DNA from: Odobenus rosmarus divergens
Lineage: Eukaryota > Chordata > Mammalia > Carnivora > Odobenidae
Direction: 5' to 3'
Assembly: GCF_000321225.1 (NCBI RefSeq)
Contig: NW_004450660.1
Location: forward strand, 415,673 to 479,672
Length of the DNA: 64,000 nt
Part shown: piece after piece, positions 22,970 to 35,598 of the stretch
How positions within the stretch are numbered: position 1 is the first letter of the stretch
Layout of the letters: the number at the start of each line of letters is the position of its first letter
The notes under the pieces: generated by a model
Database searches by the model: none
What the model was told of the DNA's origin: nothing
Seen by the model: the letters and a program-made list of their open reading frames with translations, nothing else
Made by a program: the position numbers and the translations under genes

Positions 22970-23747
22970 AATCTCCTTTTTCTGTGGGTTATATTAAGGA
23001 ATTCTGTTAATCAAGGGAGTTGTATTTTTTTTAGATGATGTGCTTCTTAATAACATGGTTGCATAGCTTCTGCTTAGTTCTGTTTAGAGTTCATTTGGTT
23101 TTCATTTCCAGAATTCTAACAGAGTTACCTGACAGTAAAGCTCAGGCCCTTCTGTAGAAGCAGTGTATGGACTCACAGAGAGAAAAACACGTACAAGCCA
23201 GGTTTACCCAAGGAGTTTACAGCCTCATGGTACCACGGGGCTCCCAAAGGCTCATGTGATGCCCCACCACAGCCCATGCTCCTCCATAGGGCCAGACTGT
23301 GAACTTTCCTGGTTTCCTTCACCACTTCTGGTGTTATCGTGAGTCTACTCTTTCTCTATTCAGCAAGAGCCTCTTGAGAGACCTGGTGTGTTCTGTGCAA
23401 GCAGGAGCCACAGGCAGAGTCAGACAACACAGGGAGAAGGTGTTTGAGAAGACACCAGAGAGTCGCAGAGTGTGTTCAGGGTAGTGTAGTACTTTTCCTA
23501 AAATGTGTGGCAGAGATGGTCCTAGAAGGAGTTCAGAGGAGTGAAGCTCGGGCCAAGGGAAACCAATTAGGGGAGGCAGGCTTTCCCTGGGAGAGAGGCA
23601 TTGGTAAAAGTTCTGGGGAAAGGCCCCTGTGAGGAACATTGGTAGTTTGGGGCGCTTTGGCATCCAATCCCTCTTGTTCTTGGTGCCCTGATACTGCCTT
23701 GGTGGACTCCCTCCCTGAGTGTTCCCTTCTGCTGGAAAGCTAAATCC
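22970..23747. other. Unique sequence, nothing recognised
   Basis: No gene or repeat family recognised between the composite patch and its direct-copy partner. Confidence 0.4.
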
Positions 23748-23782
23748 AGATCTCTCTTCTCTTTGTTGCCTCCACTGCTAGA
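23748..23782. repeat. Direct-copy partner of the 22.9 kb patch
   Basis: AGATCTCTCTTCTCTTTGTT and the following 15 bases match 22935-22969 with two substitutions. Confidence 0.9.
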
Positions 23783-24289
23783 GCCAAAGGATCTTTTCTC
23801 ACCTCCCCCCAGACTGGGTGCAGCCAGGGGCCAGCACATGACTTAGGTCTCCCCAAATACATGTGTGGTCTGAGGGCTCTGACTGTGGAGTTAATGCCCC
23901 CAAAAGGGTCACTTGGTGGTCAGACAGGTTGCAGCAGTGATGGGGGTGTGCACACCAGATGGCTTCTGTGTTATGACCCTGGGCCCTCTGGAGATCTCCA
24001 GGTTCCATCTCATTGTCCACAATTAGCTTCCCAAGCCTTCATTCTTATGAGAGCCCCTTGTAACCTTTCTCATTTAGCTCAAGAGAGTCAGAGTAGACTT
24101 TTGTTACTTGCAACTAAAAACGTTTACTAGACCCAAACATAGATGGGAGGATGAATCTTCCAGGTTGTGGAAATAGCATAGCAAGGGCTTGAAGACAGCG
24201 GGGCATCTACCTGGCTCAGTGGAGAGAGAGCAAGGGCCAAGACCTGCCTGGGAAAGAGGTTCGATGCCACAGGGAGAAAAGGGAGACAA
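23783..24289. other. Unique sequence, nothing recognised
   Basis: No repeat family or exon recognised. Confidence 0.4.
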
Positions 24290-24400
24290 ACTAATGTATA
24301 TTGGTTGACTGTTGTCTGCCAGTGACATTTCCATAAATTTTCCTAGTTAATGCTCACAATCCTGTGAGGCTCAGAGAGTGAAGAAAGATAAGGAGTTTAG
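24290..24400 (-). mobile_element. MIR antisense fragment
   Basis: AGTTAATGCTCACAATCCTGTGAGG and GCTCAGAGAGTGAAG follow the antisense MIR 3' order (aactcatttaatcctcacaac ... ctgaggctcagagag). Confidence 0.65.
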
Positions 24401-24884
24401 GATTTACCTTTAATCCCCAAGAAACCATGGCAGGGATTTGTAAGACAGTGGGAGAGATTCTTTTGGCCAGAGGGATCTTCCATTCCTTTTCCTGAGTCTA
24501 CGGAGCTACCTCCTTGACACACGCATCTGCTTTCCCCATGATGTGGCAGGTGGACTGAACAACAGATGATTTTAACATGCCTGCTCCTGTAAACCTGGTC
24601 ATAGTTTATTTAGTAGAAACAGACAAATAGCTTTAAGCACTTTACCCAAGTATGAAGCACATGAATTTGACTGGAGTTTATTTTTACCCCAAGGCAGATA
24701 ATTTATTACGTCCTGTCTATTGTCTTGAACTGGTTTCTCAAAAAGAACGTTATGTTCTAAGTCATCATTTTCGTAGATCATCACAAATGATTACAGCACC
24801 AATCTCAGAATCATCTTAGGGCAGGATTACAGCCGCTTGCGACTAGTGGGAAACCCAATTCCATCCTTTCCTCTTAGAAAATAG

Positions 24885-25010
24885 GACATAGAGACCACAG
24901 ATGTGATTTGTCAGGGGTACAGAGATGCTTAGTGACAGAATAGGAAAAGGCATATTGCAAATCCTAACTTCTGATCCAGTTCTCTTACCACTCGACTGCA
25001 TTAAGTTCAA
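24885..25010 (-). mobile_element. MIR-like antisense fragment, source of inverted copy
   Basis: GGGTACAGAGATGCTTAGTGACAG through CTAACTTCTGATCCAGTTCTC and CCACTCGACTGCATTA follows the antisense MIR core order. Its right 41 bp (24968-25008) recur perfectly, inverted, at 22896-22936. Confidence 0.6.
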
Positions 25011-25494
25011 CACAGATTTTATGAGTACAGTAAAATTTTATATCTGACTGGGGCTCCTTGGGATCACCTTCTTCGACAGCCTAAGTAATCAGCCTCAAAT
25101 ACATCTTCTGTGAGCCTTGTTCATAGTAGTCACAAAGATCAGAACATTAATCATATTTTCATTTTACATAGATCAGTTAACGTGAGCCTTGTACATCATA
25201 TTATGCCTAGGATAATATCCTATTAAATATTATCACATTGAAAGGATAGAAAATCCATTTCTCAAATAGCTCACCGTTCCATGGAGGCACCAGGCCCTCC
25301 CACAATAAGGCCACTAACACACACAGAGCTCTCAGTTTGTTCTTACTTTTTCTGGAAAGCTGCCCCCGAGTGAGTCTCTTCCCAAGACTCAACAGGGGAC
25401 TCTCCCACATACTGTCATACTGTGGTGAAACCAACTGTTATTTCTTTTCTTTTTTTTTTTTTTAATTTGTATTTTCTGGTCTCTTCTTCCAACC
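25011..25494. other. Unique sequence with T-run
   Basis: T-run at about 25449-25463. No gene recognised. Confidence 0.4.
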
Positions 25495-25600
25495 TGGAAA
25501 CTCCATTAGGGCAGGAGACGTGCTTTGTACCCCCATGGTTCCTCGGCATTTAGGACAGTGGAGGACACATAATAGTATTCAGCCAATGCTTTCTGCCCAT
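25495..25600 (+). mobile_element. L2 3' fragment
   Basis: ACTCCATTAGGGCAGGAGAC, ATTTAGGACAGTGGAGGACA and CATAATAGTATTCAGCCAAT are the L2 3'-end order. Confidence 0.78.
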
Positions 25601-27400
25601 AAAGGAACTGCGCTCACCAAAAGCCAAAGAACACTGAGAACAAACAACCTGTAAGAGAGTTGAACATTTGCTCCATAATGAAAATGATAGGCTGTAGTAA
25701 ATACCTTTCTTTTAAACAGTGAAGGATGTTTCCACCCAATGTTACTCAAGAAAGAGCTGGGGGCTAAAGACGATTCTGACCTTTTAAGAAGAGAAAGAGC
25801 TTACTTGGTAGCTTGTGGAGAGGTTTCTGGTAACTCGTGCAAAGCCCAGTATAAACCCAAGGAAAGTTAGGTTTGTCGGACTCCTTCCAACCTTGTGCAT
25901 GGTCTCGGTGACAATGAAATTGCCACCTATAAACTCCACATCCCCCTCACTCCGGGATCCATCCTCATCTGTGGGAGGGAATGTTGAAGTGATTCCATGG
26001 TCATGCCTTCACCATCACTACCACTTATACACCTAGGCATGGGGTGTGGTGCGCCATACATTTCTTGTCAGCTGGATCTCACCACCGGGGCCATCACACA
26101 GTTCTGTCCTCGCAGTGCCTGACCCTGACCACTGGCTCCCTTTTTCAGCCCTGAGGTTAGCTTTCCTCTCCCAGCTCTTTGACGGTCCACTTAGACAATG
26201 GGCGTTTCTTTTTTGGTTCCTGGGCTCACACGGTTCCCCTCACCTCCTCTTCCATATTGTGAGTCTTGCTTCCTATGATGGGAAAAGCCTTTCTCTAAGG
26301 CTGAATCCACTGATGTATCTACTTCCAAATATCCCTCTTTAAACTTTTGTCGCTTTCTTTGGATTTTCTTGTCTTTCTCTCTAATATTGGACCTGGTTCC
26401 CGAACCCAGGCTTGCTAGTTGAGAGTCTGTTTTCCCCCTAATAGACCTGCCTAGGATCACATGCCTACTTGCCTAATCTTCACTGAGGATCACCTCTCCA
26501 TGGTTCCACTGACCTCCATGGTGGCACATCACACGTCTGAACCTCTCAACTCCTGCCCTGTCCTCCTGGACAAGTCTGGTTTCATGGCTCAGTTTTCCCT
26601 ACCCCCACCCCCAGCTGCCTGCCATCCTGCTATATATAACTCTGCATGGTCCACTCAACCATGCACACAATAATCCCAATAAGAGTGGAGTGAAACTCAA
26701 GAGAAAAGCTCATATGAGATATTGTAAACCGTCTCTAAAAGGAGTCCTTAAAGGACTCTATTTCAGTAATGTAAATATAATAGAAAGTGACCTGGTTTGT
26801 CATGAACTTTCAGTGCTTTCTGGCTGGATCTCCTCATTTGATCTGTCAGGGCATGGTAATATTAACTTGCACGTAATACTTCCCCTAAAAGAGGTTAGGA
26901 AGCACTGGATTGGAAATGCCTTTTGACCAAATGGGACATGATGTTGATAGGGGTTGTATAAGATGCTGTGATGAGAGAGCCCCTAGGAAAACATATGGAA
27001 ACAAAGAGAAACTAGCTTGTGGCATTAGTAGTAGGCTTGCTTCATGGAAACCAGGAGATGGTATGTGGCAGGGTCTAGACCCTGCCTCCCTGAGAGGGGC
27101 TCTGAAGGACAGGTTAGCTGAGCTGACCTTTCATGGCTTGTTGGAAAAACCCAAGCGAAAACTTTTATTTGACTAACAAATTATGATCACTCTCAAAGAA
27201 TCAGAGCTCTCATTTTGGAATGAATCTGTTTCCTTCTGGAGTTTCTAAGCCAGTAGGGAGTGTGTGTGGTGAAAACTCACTCTCTACAGCACCAATTATA
27301 TGATCTGGCACCAAGCAGGGCCTAGCTATTTGATGGAAGATGAAGGAGCAGGTGCTAGTAGACCCATGCCCACGCACTGTGGCTTCCATGAGACTTTTTT
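25601..27400. other. Unique sequence, nothing recognised
   Basis: Short open frames on both strands (25815-26926) without recognisable domains. CT-rich in 26050-26650, possibly decayed L2 or CR1-type sequence; not assigned. Confidence 0.4.
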
Positions 27401-27596
27401 TTTTTTAAAGATTTTATTTTTATTTATTTGACAGAGAGAGAGCAAGAGAGTGCAAGTAGGGGAAGCAGCAGAGGGAGAGGGAGAAGCAGGCTCCCCACTG
27501 AGCAGGGAGCCCAATGCGGGACTTGATCCCAGGACCCCGAGATCATGACCTGAGCTGAAGGCAGTCGCTCAACCAACTGAGCCACCCAGAAGCCCC
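27401..27596 (-). mobile_element. Can-SINE (younger class)
   Basis: Reverse-strand element with TTAAAGATTTTATTTTTATTT tail side and GAGCCACCCAGAAGCCCC head side. Perfect 15-bp TSD, CCATGAGACTTTTTT, at 27386-27400 and 27597-27611. Confidence 0.95.
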
Positions 27597-27611
27597 CCAT
27601 GAGACTTTTTT

Positions 27612-28179
27612 ATGAAACTTTTCATGTGTGGTTTCTAGTTCTTCAGGCTTTCACTTGGAAAAGTATTCTGGGTTAAAACAAAACTCAGTATTTTGCATAC
27701 ACTCTATTCTATTCAACCATTGTTCTGAAATTTCACATTAAATTAAAAATGTTAGAACGACGCTATAAAGGAATAATGTAAGTAAGCATAATTTTTCTTC
27801 TTATTGAAGTTTCTCTGGCTCCCCTCTTTGTTAATCCCATGAGCCCTTGATAACTATAATCTCCAATAGCAAAGATTTTGTACGTAATTTTTATAACAGC
27901 TCATTGTCAGTGCCCATTTTTCCAAATTTCTGCAGCAGTATGGAAAGATTAATGCCTTCCCAATGCTTTGGCCATGTGTAACAGCTCTCCTGGCTTTAAA
28001 AATCTTCCCTGGTAGGTCAGCCGTTGGTCCCTGACATTGCCTGGTCCTTCTCATTCTTTCTAACGTTCTTGTCTTTCCTCGCTATCATATAAAGAGAGTT
28101 GGGGTCTTTTGTGTTCACTTCTCCAACAGTTTTAGAGTCTAAACTTCATTACTCATTCCATTTGCTCCTTTTTTAAAAA
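27612..28179. other. Unique sequence, nothing recognised
   Basis: No family recognised. Confidence 0.4.
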
Positions 28180-28270
28180 TAGCAATAATAAGAATACTAT
28201 GGTAAAGATGACAAGAAATAACATTTATAGACTACTTACTTCATCCCTGATATGGAGCCAAGAACCCAAT
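28180..28270 (-). mobile_element. MIR antisense fragment (weak)
   Basis: AGCAATAATAAGAATACTAT through AACATTTATAGACTACTTAC resembles the antisense MIR 3' part (aataatagctaacatttattgagcactta). Confidence 0.45.
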
Positions 28271-29359
28271 GAAGTTCATAGATTAAAAAAAGAAAAATCA
28301 AAAGAAAAGGCCAGCAATGAAATCCCCACCCAACCCCACATCCGCCCACCTGAAGAATTGATTCTCAGCACCCCGTCTTCTTTCCTCTCTTTGCACCCCA
28401 ACCTTCATTCCCAATTGTCTTTACCAAGGACTCTACTATCTCGATTCCTTTCCTCACACTCCCAGCTCACACCATCTTGTTGATCTCAAGGCTTTGGGGA
28501 AATGAAAAGTTCTATTATTGTGTCTATTGACATCTATAGCAGAGAGCTTCTTGGGTGCCCTTGAATGCCTTTGTGATAGTTCTGGTCTCTCCAAAGTACC
28601 ATTTTTTAGTGACTCTTGAGTTCAGAGCCCTCACTGGATAGCTTTGAGAACGCAGGCAAGCAAGGAGCCATCTCACATATTCCTGGTGTCCCTCTGGTGT
28701 CCAAATAATATGTTCAGACCCATATACCTAGAAAATGTTAAACCACATGAGTGTCTTCCATGGTAAATGCCTACTTCTTAACAAAGCATGCATTTGGAGC
28801 CTTTCTGTTAATCTCTATGGTACCTCTATAGGTGGCACCAAAGAATACAACTTCAGGGGTGCATCAGACCGTCCACAAGCACCACTACCAACAACCACAC
28901 AAATAAAATGCCTCAAAACAACAAGAGTATCCTTCCTGAGCAAATGAAACTTTCAGCACGTCATCTAGCAGCCTCCAGCTACCTCCAGAGCCAACCATTG
29001 GAGTGCAGAAACTACCCGCCCTCCACCACCCTGTGCTGAAATTCCCAAGTCTCAATAGGTGTCTCTTGGCTCTTAAGCACCAGGTGGATTTATGTTTCCT
29101 TCCAGGACACATAGTTGTATTCTGTGATCAGAGAACAGTTGTCACTTGGTCTTTCAATATTGACTTATTTTTCTCATAAGTTCCCATTATTTTAGGTAAT
29201 GTGCTAGCATAGATACAGTTTGCCATCCCATACTATTAGGTGGAAAAGAAAGAGAATTATCTTTGATGCTGTGGCATCTCCATGCTAGGTACACATATCA
29301 GCTGTGTTCTCAAATATTACATAGGCAGTGGTGGAGGATGGACATGTGAACATGATTCC
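28271..29359. other. Unique sequence, nothing recognised
   Basis: No repeat family or exon recognised; pyrimidine-rich stretch at 28365-28480. Confidence 0.4.
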
Positions 29360-29960
29360 ATAGAGTCAGGCATGCTGAGGCAGGAACATGCCCAGATGCC
29401 AAGGGGGCACCATGGAGGGGCACTCTGCCTGGACAAGGGAAGAAAAAATAGGGTGCCTGGGTGGAAGTCTTCAAAAGGAGTGAAAGGAAAATCAGGTTTC
29501 AAAGGATGGAATTTGGAGGATGGGCTTAAAGTGGTTCTTGAAGGGATTTCAAAGAATGAAGAAGGATTCTCTAAGAAGAGAAAGGAGTGAGGGATAAACG
29601 AAAGACTGGGTGAAAAATGTGGAATGGTGTCAGAGATTTATGGAAGGGCACATGGAGGATAAGCTGAGTAGATTAGGCCCCCAAGAGGATTAGGTCAGAG
29701 AAGAGACCGGTGGGGATGCGGTGCTGTCATGGCTTGGGCAAGGTTTAAGCCCATCGTACCTGGGGAACTCCTGGGAGGTTTTAAAGAGAGACTTGAATTC
29801 ATTCGATTTGGTTGTTGGACTTCTCTAACAGAGCTCCCACAAGATTGGAACCTTGCAGTGAGGGTCCTCAGGCAGTGACCTGTCATGGGTGATGGTTGAG
29901 TTCAAGTAGGACCAATGCTGGCTTGAAAGCCATAGGAAGATGAGGGGCCTGAGGCTTCCA
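29360..29960 (-). mobile_element. L2 antisense, internal region
   Basis: Antisense L2 order. The clearest piece is CATGGCTTGGGCAAGGTTTA ... GGTTTTAAAGAGAGACTTG, from 'aaggagtttggattttatt ... gggttttaagcagggg'. Diverged, boundaries approximate. Confidence 0.5.
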
Positions 29961-30033
29961 GGGTGGGGGAGGTCCTTTCAAGAATTCAAGCTTGCATAAG
30001 AAGACAACAGAGATTCGTTGGCTCTCATAATGA

Positions 30034-30053
30034 ATCTTTAATTCATTAAAGAT
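30034..30053. repeat. Short perfect hairpin
   Basis: ATCTTTAAT, 2-base spacer, ATTAAAGAT. Nine-base perfect arms. Confidence 0.9.
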
Positions 30054-30227
30054 GAATTCTTCCTCTGTAGACTCACAGAAAGCAGGAACTCAAGCTGCCT
30101 TAAGGGGAATTCTGTCATACTAGCTCCAATTCCGGGGTACTTCTTCAAACCATTTGCTCCTGTGACAACAAAACCCATCTTAGGAAGTCTTCACAGTCCA
30201 TAGTCCATAGTGGCCACAGCAACGCTG

Positions 30228-30352
30228 TCACCTCCTTCTACCTCCACCACTATGTCCAACTCCCTCACCTCCACCTCCACTACTCTCCTCTCCATCTCTA
30301 CCATCACAACCTCCACCTCTCCGATTCAATTTCTACTCCCTCCACCACCAAG
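30228..30352. repeat. Degenerate (CCACCT)n-like tract
   Basis: Imperfect CTCCACCTC/CCACTA units with strand asymmetry: almost pure pyrimidine plus A on the top strand. Confidence 0.8.
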
Positions 30353-30364
30353 ACTTCCACCATA

Positions 30365-30480
30365 AGTATGTCCCGCATTCCAACTAGGCGCCAAGCATCT
30401 TCTAGCTACTGTGAGTACAATGAACAAAGCAGACAGAAATATCTGTCCTCGTGGAACTTATATTCTAAGGGGTTCTAGGA
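30365..30480 (-). mobile_element. L2 antisense 3' fragment
   Basis: GTGAGTACAATGAACAAAGC, AGACAGAAATATCTGTCCTC and GTGGAACTTATATTCTAAGG match the antisense L2 3' end (acagtgaacaaaacagacaaa ... ggagcttacattctag). Confidence 0.85.
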
Positions 30481-30979
30481 CACGTTCCAGTAACTCCAGT
30501 AGGGAAGTCACAATGGATTTAAGTGGATTAGGGCAAGTATTTTAAATGGTGACATGGGTGTTACTTTGAAATCAAGGTAGGCATGACAGTTTGGTTTACG
30601 TTATCTTTTACTTTTATTGATTCTCTACTTTCTCGGGTTCTCTAGATCTGGCCAGCAGCTGCCATTGCTCTGGGAGTTTCCATTGGCACCAGACAGCTAG
30701 TAACTGAGTCTACAGCCTCTATGGTCACAATTCTTTGACCAGCCAAACTGAAGGAAACCATACCTGACAAGACTCCTTCTAGAAGACCCAGCATCCCTCC
30801 AGACTAGAGGACCACATATCCCGGCTGCATCATTAATGTCACCCCTGAAAGTGCTGTCAGGGTTCTCAGTTTCTTTCCCAACACCTTGGACCACAATGAC
30901 TTGACTTTTCTCCTGCTTCTGGACAGAAGTGGTTTTCTGTGGGAATAGAAACCACTGACCTTATTAACTTGAAAAAAGG

Positions 30980-30998
30980 GAGAGAGAGAGAGAGAGAG
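30980..30998. repeat. (GA)n microsatellite
   Basis: Nine GA units. Confidence 0.9.
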
Positions 30999-31234
30999 TC
31001 AGGTCATTCCAGATTTATTACATAAGTGAGAAAATCATAAAATCTAACGTTTTGCCGTTATTTGGTTCACTCTAGTATCTAGGGGGCATAATTGATATAA
31101 AAATTTCATAACTCTTTAGATTTTTGACACAATTAATTAGTGTCCTTTGTTCATGGAGATAGGTGCCCAATTTAGTGATATAGTGTCATGGAAATGACAG
31201 GTGACTAAGTAAGAATGTTTGGATTTCGAACTGG

Positions 31235-31385
31235 GAAAGGGCCTTAGGAAGCACTGGATCTGTGTCCCTCATTTTATGGGTGAGTAAACTGAGGTAGAGA
31301 GGAAGTAGTTCCATGGTGGAAATAGTGCTCACAAGATGGCAGAGCTTGGGAAGAAGTTGACTTCTAATTCAGCACTCTTCCATTA
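31235..31385 (-). mobile_element. MIR-family antisense fragment
   Basis: CCTCATTTTATGGGTGAGTAAACTGAGG, TGGCAGAGCTTGGGAAG and ATTCAGCACTCTTCC follow the antisense MIR order. Confidence 0.75.
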
Positions 31386-31506
31386 ATACAATGAGGTGCC
31401 TCGGCCGGATTGGCCAAACCTGACCTTGGGATTCTCTTCCAGGGTATGTGGAAAACAAGCCAGCTGAAGGCAGGGGCTCCTCTTCCAACAGGATAGGGCT
31501 CTTACT

Positions 31507-31523
31507 CCCAGCAGGGGGCAGCA
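31507..31523 (+). promoter_or_regulatory. CTCF-like binding motif
   Basis: CCCAGCAGGGGGCAGCA agrees with the vertebrate CTCF core (CCASYAGRKGGCRS) at essentially every core position. It lies outside any recognised repeat. Whether it is bound is not shown by sequence. Confidence 0.6.
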
Positions 31524-34500
31524 ATATCCTTCTGCCCACGTTCATGCGTGCACAGCCAGCATTCCCTGAGCACTGCCAAGTTTGGGGCCCCTTGAGCCAG
31601 CCTGCCTAGGGATGAACAACCCACTTCACTTTCCAGAAGCACTTCTTACACTTGTCCTATCAAAAGGGACCCACAAGAAGGAAGGATCCCTCCACTGCAC
31701 AGAACCCCACTGCAGGCCCAGTAGCCTCTCTGGAGGAAAAGTAGACAATCAGGGGACCCTGTTTTTCTTCTTCTGCTAACAGTGACTTATGTAAGCTTTG
31801 CCCAATTACGTGTATACTTAGCCCGCTTTATGTGATCTTTTGGAATTTGTCCCCAGCTCTGGTGCCTGACAGGTGGAGAACCAGCTGAGGCCTACCTGGC
31901 AAGACACATACTTAACCTCTGACCTTTAATTTTCTAACTGCAGACAAGAATTATATCTGCTCCTAACTACTTAATAGGTCTCTAGAGAAAAATACAATGA
32001 AATCAGCATGTGCTTAACTTATGGGCGAGGCCCTTGAAATGAAAGCATTTTATAATTTGGAGTGTTCAGGTTTTGCTCCTTCATACAGAAGCTCGCTTGG
32101 TGAAAAAGTATCGCTTCATTCTCTTGTTAATTCTGGGCTTATTGCACATTCAGTGTTCCATAAAGGTTGACTTGAAAGCTTTCATTTAAAACCCAATTCA
32201 TATGAATTAGTGTACTACTCAAAATGTCAGGCTGCTAATAGGACATACATAGCAACTGGAAATTGAAATAAGTGCATTTTAATAGAGCTCAGAATTAGGA
32301 TTTCCTCTATCTGTTTGACGTAGTATCACAATTATAATTGAGGGTAAATTTTTTTTCTGTTGGCATTTAATGACTCTCTATCCAGAATTATCAATCATCT
32401 TGAATTTGTTATACCATTTTTCAGACATAAAATGGCAAAAAAGAAGGAAGCCCAAAGCTCTTTAATTATGATACTGATATGTAAGGTTGTATCCCCCAAG
32501 GCAGAGAAAAGGGGGAAAAATTGATGGATCTAAGACTATCCCATTGATAATTCTACCAAATACCAAGTAAGGTCCCACTGAATTATGGAATTACATAATA
32601 ATTATTTTTTATGTTTTCATTTTATTTGAGAATAGTTTCATTTCACTTTTTATCTCTAACATCTGATCTAGTTAATTACTGACAACCTACTTTGAGAGGT
32701 TTCAATAAATGTGAATTCCTCCTGCAAACTGAATGAAAGCTTTATAAATGCTTGGCTCACTTTATATCAGTTTTTCCTAAAGTTGTGGAAATATCAAAGT
32801 CATTCTTTTTCCTCATCCTGGCTTTATATGAATTCCTGAGTCTTACATGAGGATCTCAAATATAAAAGAAAATAGTACAAAAGGCAGAAATGCTGACGAA
32901 AAAACACTAGGAAGCACGTCTTTTCGGATTTGGGGAAAGTCAGGTTACTTAGTTTGTGATTATAATTCTCATTTTCTAACATGAAAATGGAAATGTCTTC
33001 ATCATTATAGATTTTCTAGCCGTAAACTTATAATCGGAGATAGAATAATCAGCATGTTGTCTTGGTCTCTGAAACCTTTCAGGCTGTTACCATTTCACTT
33101 TCTATCCAGGAGAGGGCAGTCGGGTTACATGATTCAGAAACAATCACCATCACCACCACCCGGCCCCCCCCCCCGCCCACCGCGAAAGTAAGGTTTTTCA
33201 ATAAATTGCAGTGATTTGAATGAAGTTTTTCCTTTAATGGTGTTTAAGGGCATTTAAAATTACCTGAAGATTTTTCACTTTTTACTAAAAACCTTACAAC
33301 CTCTGGGACATGGATACATTTCACAAAAGGGTTGAAAGGATGGTGTAGTCATGTGTACATTTCACACATGCATTATTTTTGTTCCCAGTGGACCCTTCTT
33401 CTCCATTTGACTAGCTCATGGGGGAGGGGGTAAATCTTACTAGATGGTCCTCCTCCTTTATAACTATGTGACATTTTATAGGTAAAAAAGAAACATATTA
33501 TACAAAGCAAAGAGCATCCTGAGCACTTCAGCTTCAAATCAAGAAAAGAGAGAGAGACTCGGACTGAAAAGGCAAATTCACAGCAATTGAAAAACAGGTA
33601 TCTGCCAGAGGGACTTATAATCCAAAACACTTCCAGCAACGCTCACTTGCTTTGAGAAAAAAAAAAATTACACTTCTAAACTGGAACTTTGAGTGAAACG
33701 TTAGATGAATGTGACACCTTTTGCCCCTGAAATACCTTCTGTAAGATTCTAATTGAAAATAAGCATAGAGCTGAACACAAAATATCACAAATATTTCTGC
33801 CACCTTTTTCTGTTCTTCCTTAGCAATAATGCCAGAGACTAGAAAACCACTAATTTTACGGGTGATGGAAAGCTAGATATATTTGTGAAGGAAGTTTGAA
33901 TATTTACTTAGTTTTGTTGTTGTTGTTGTTTAGAAAGAATTTATTTAAAAGGGCCAACTTTGATTTAAACATATAGGAAAAGAGTTGATATTAGGGAACT
34001 AGTTTTAGCAGAAATATAGGCACAAGAGTTATTTATTTTTGTCTCAGGACAATTTATTTTTGTCTGTATTTTACATATTCTCTTTGTACCAATAGTGCTT
34101 CTGATGCTATTTTTAGATGATTATACATGTAACCAATGGTATTAGCTGATGCAGACAATGCATGTTTATGTGTGCATATCTATCTACCTATATACATATA
34201 CACACATATATAGTATTGCTATGTTAGTTTCTATCAGCTACCTGCCTATCAAATAGCTTTCTCAGTGGTTGTAAAATTCACCAATCCTGCACCCGCTCCT
34301 CTTGAGACCTGTGGATTAACTAGGAATCCAGGTGATTTTCTCCCTGATCCACACCCCGACCCCCTCTCCCACTATTCCTGGAGAGGTTGCCTTCAGAAGG
34401 AGCTACGTCGGAAAGTGACCTTGCTCAGCAAATGCCGATTGGCTTATGTAGAAATCCTTTCCCAGAAGAGGTGCTGTACCATGCCAAGTTGTGCTGTTGC

Positions 34501-34699
34501 AATGATGGGTACAAGATCGGGGTGGGAAGAGGAGAGAAGGGAGGGACGCAGCTTGCCAAGTCACTGGGACTACTTATAAACAAACTCTGGCATTGTTTCT
34601 CAAGCCCTTTATGGTGCCGGGGGCGGGGGGGAGGCTGGACACACACTGTGTCAGGGACTGCATTTATGTTCTGTGTAAACCTGGGGGAGACTGCTTTTA
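31524..34699. other. Unique block without Can-SINEs
   Basis: No repeat family, exon or RNA gene recognised. Contains a second, weaker CTCF-like string CCAGGAGAGGGCAGT at 33107-33121, a run of 11 C at 33164-33174, a (GTT)n run at about 33914-33930 and a TATA/CATA-rich stretch at 34165-34215. Confidence 0.45.
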
Positions 34700-35130
34700 A
34701 GAGGCTGATTTGGTTTAGAAGATGATTTCCATCAGCTACTTTTAAAAGATATGTACTATTTCAGCACAAAGCTGAAGCCCGTTAGAGCTGCACTAGGGAT
34801 TAAGAAATGGCATGTATTTTAATGCCTTATGAATAGGAGTAGCTGATAAAAGAGGCTCTTGTTACCCCTGCTACATTTAAATGTGAAAAGCAGCTGCTTC
34901 TAGTGGGGAGGGGGTGGGGGGAGTGGAGAAGAGATATATTATTTTCATAGGGATTTAATCTTCAGACCACACTGAAATCATAGAATACCATTGGCCATGC
35001 ACTTATCGGCAGCTATCTAATCGCAGAGGTCTGTAAGATCGTGGAGAGCGAAGGAGAGGCAGAGAAAGGAATTGTGTGTAGTGATGAGGCTGGCCTTTTT
35101 CATCTGGATGTATGTTTTGAACCTCAGATC
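34700..35130. other. Candidate conserved non-coding block
   Basis: Complex sequence free of recognised repeats, with many dense motif-like words (GATTTAATC, CAGCTGCTTC, GGCAGCTATCTAATCGCAG). G-runs at 34905-34926 could fold as a quadruplex. Conservation is inferred from complexity only and cannot be tested here. Confidence 0.3.
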
Positions 35131-35556
35131 AAAACGCATGCACTGTAGCGTATTTTCCCTCCTCCCTATAAGCATTAACCCCTTAAACTTTTTAAATGCC
35201 AGCCAATTAAAGAGTCTGATGCAACTAAGCTGTCTTCAGAGCATGGCTTAGCAATGGCCCTTGAAGAGTAAGATGACCACTGAGACCTCATTAGAAATAT
35301 GGACCACGAACGTGTATGTGTGTGTGGCTGGGGGTGTATGTGTGTGCGTGGAGCATAAAAGAGACCTTTTCCCCACATTTCAGGGACAGCCTGTGTCAGG
35401 TAGGATCCAAGAGATGTCATGAATATAGCAGAGAAGGCACTTTCTGCCAGTTCTATTGCCACAGGAAACTGATGATACCAAAGAGCTTAAGATTATTAAA
35501 CTAGCAGGTCTTTGCCAAATGCTATCAGTGTTTATGACTAAAGGGTGTCCATCCTT

Positions 35557-35598
35557 GGAACGAACGAATGAATGAATGAATGAGCGAATGAATGAATC
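35557..35598. repeat. (GAAT)n microsatellite
   Basis: GAACGAACGAATGAATGAAT followed by further GAAT/GCGAAT units. Confidence 0.92.

Noticed and set aside
23334..23663. 109-codon minus frame overlapping three plus frames
   Set aside because: Mutually overlapping frames with no motif; consistent with chance.
30034..30053. Perfect AT-rich hairpin as a microRNA precursor or terminator
   Set aside because: Nine-base arms with a two-base loop are far too short for a microRNA precursor, and terminators of this kind do not apply to this genome.
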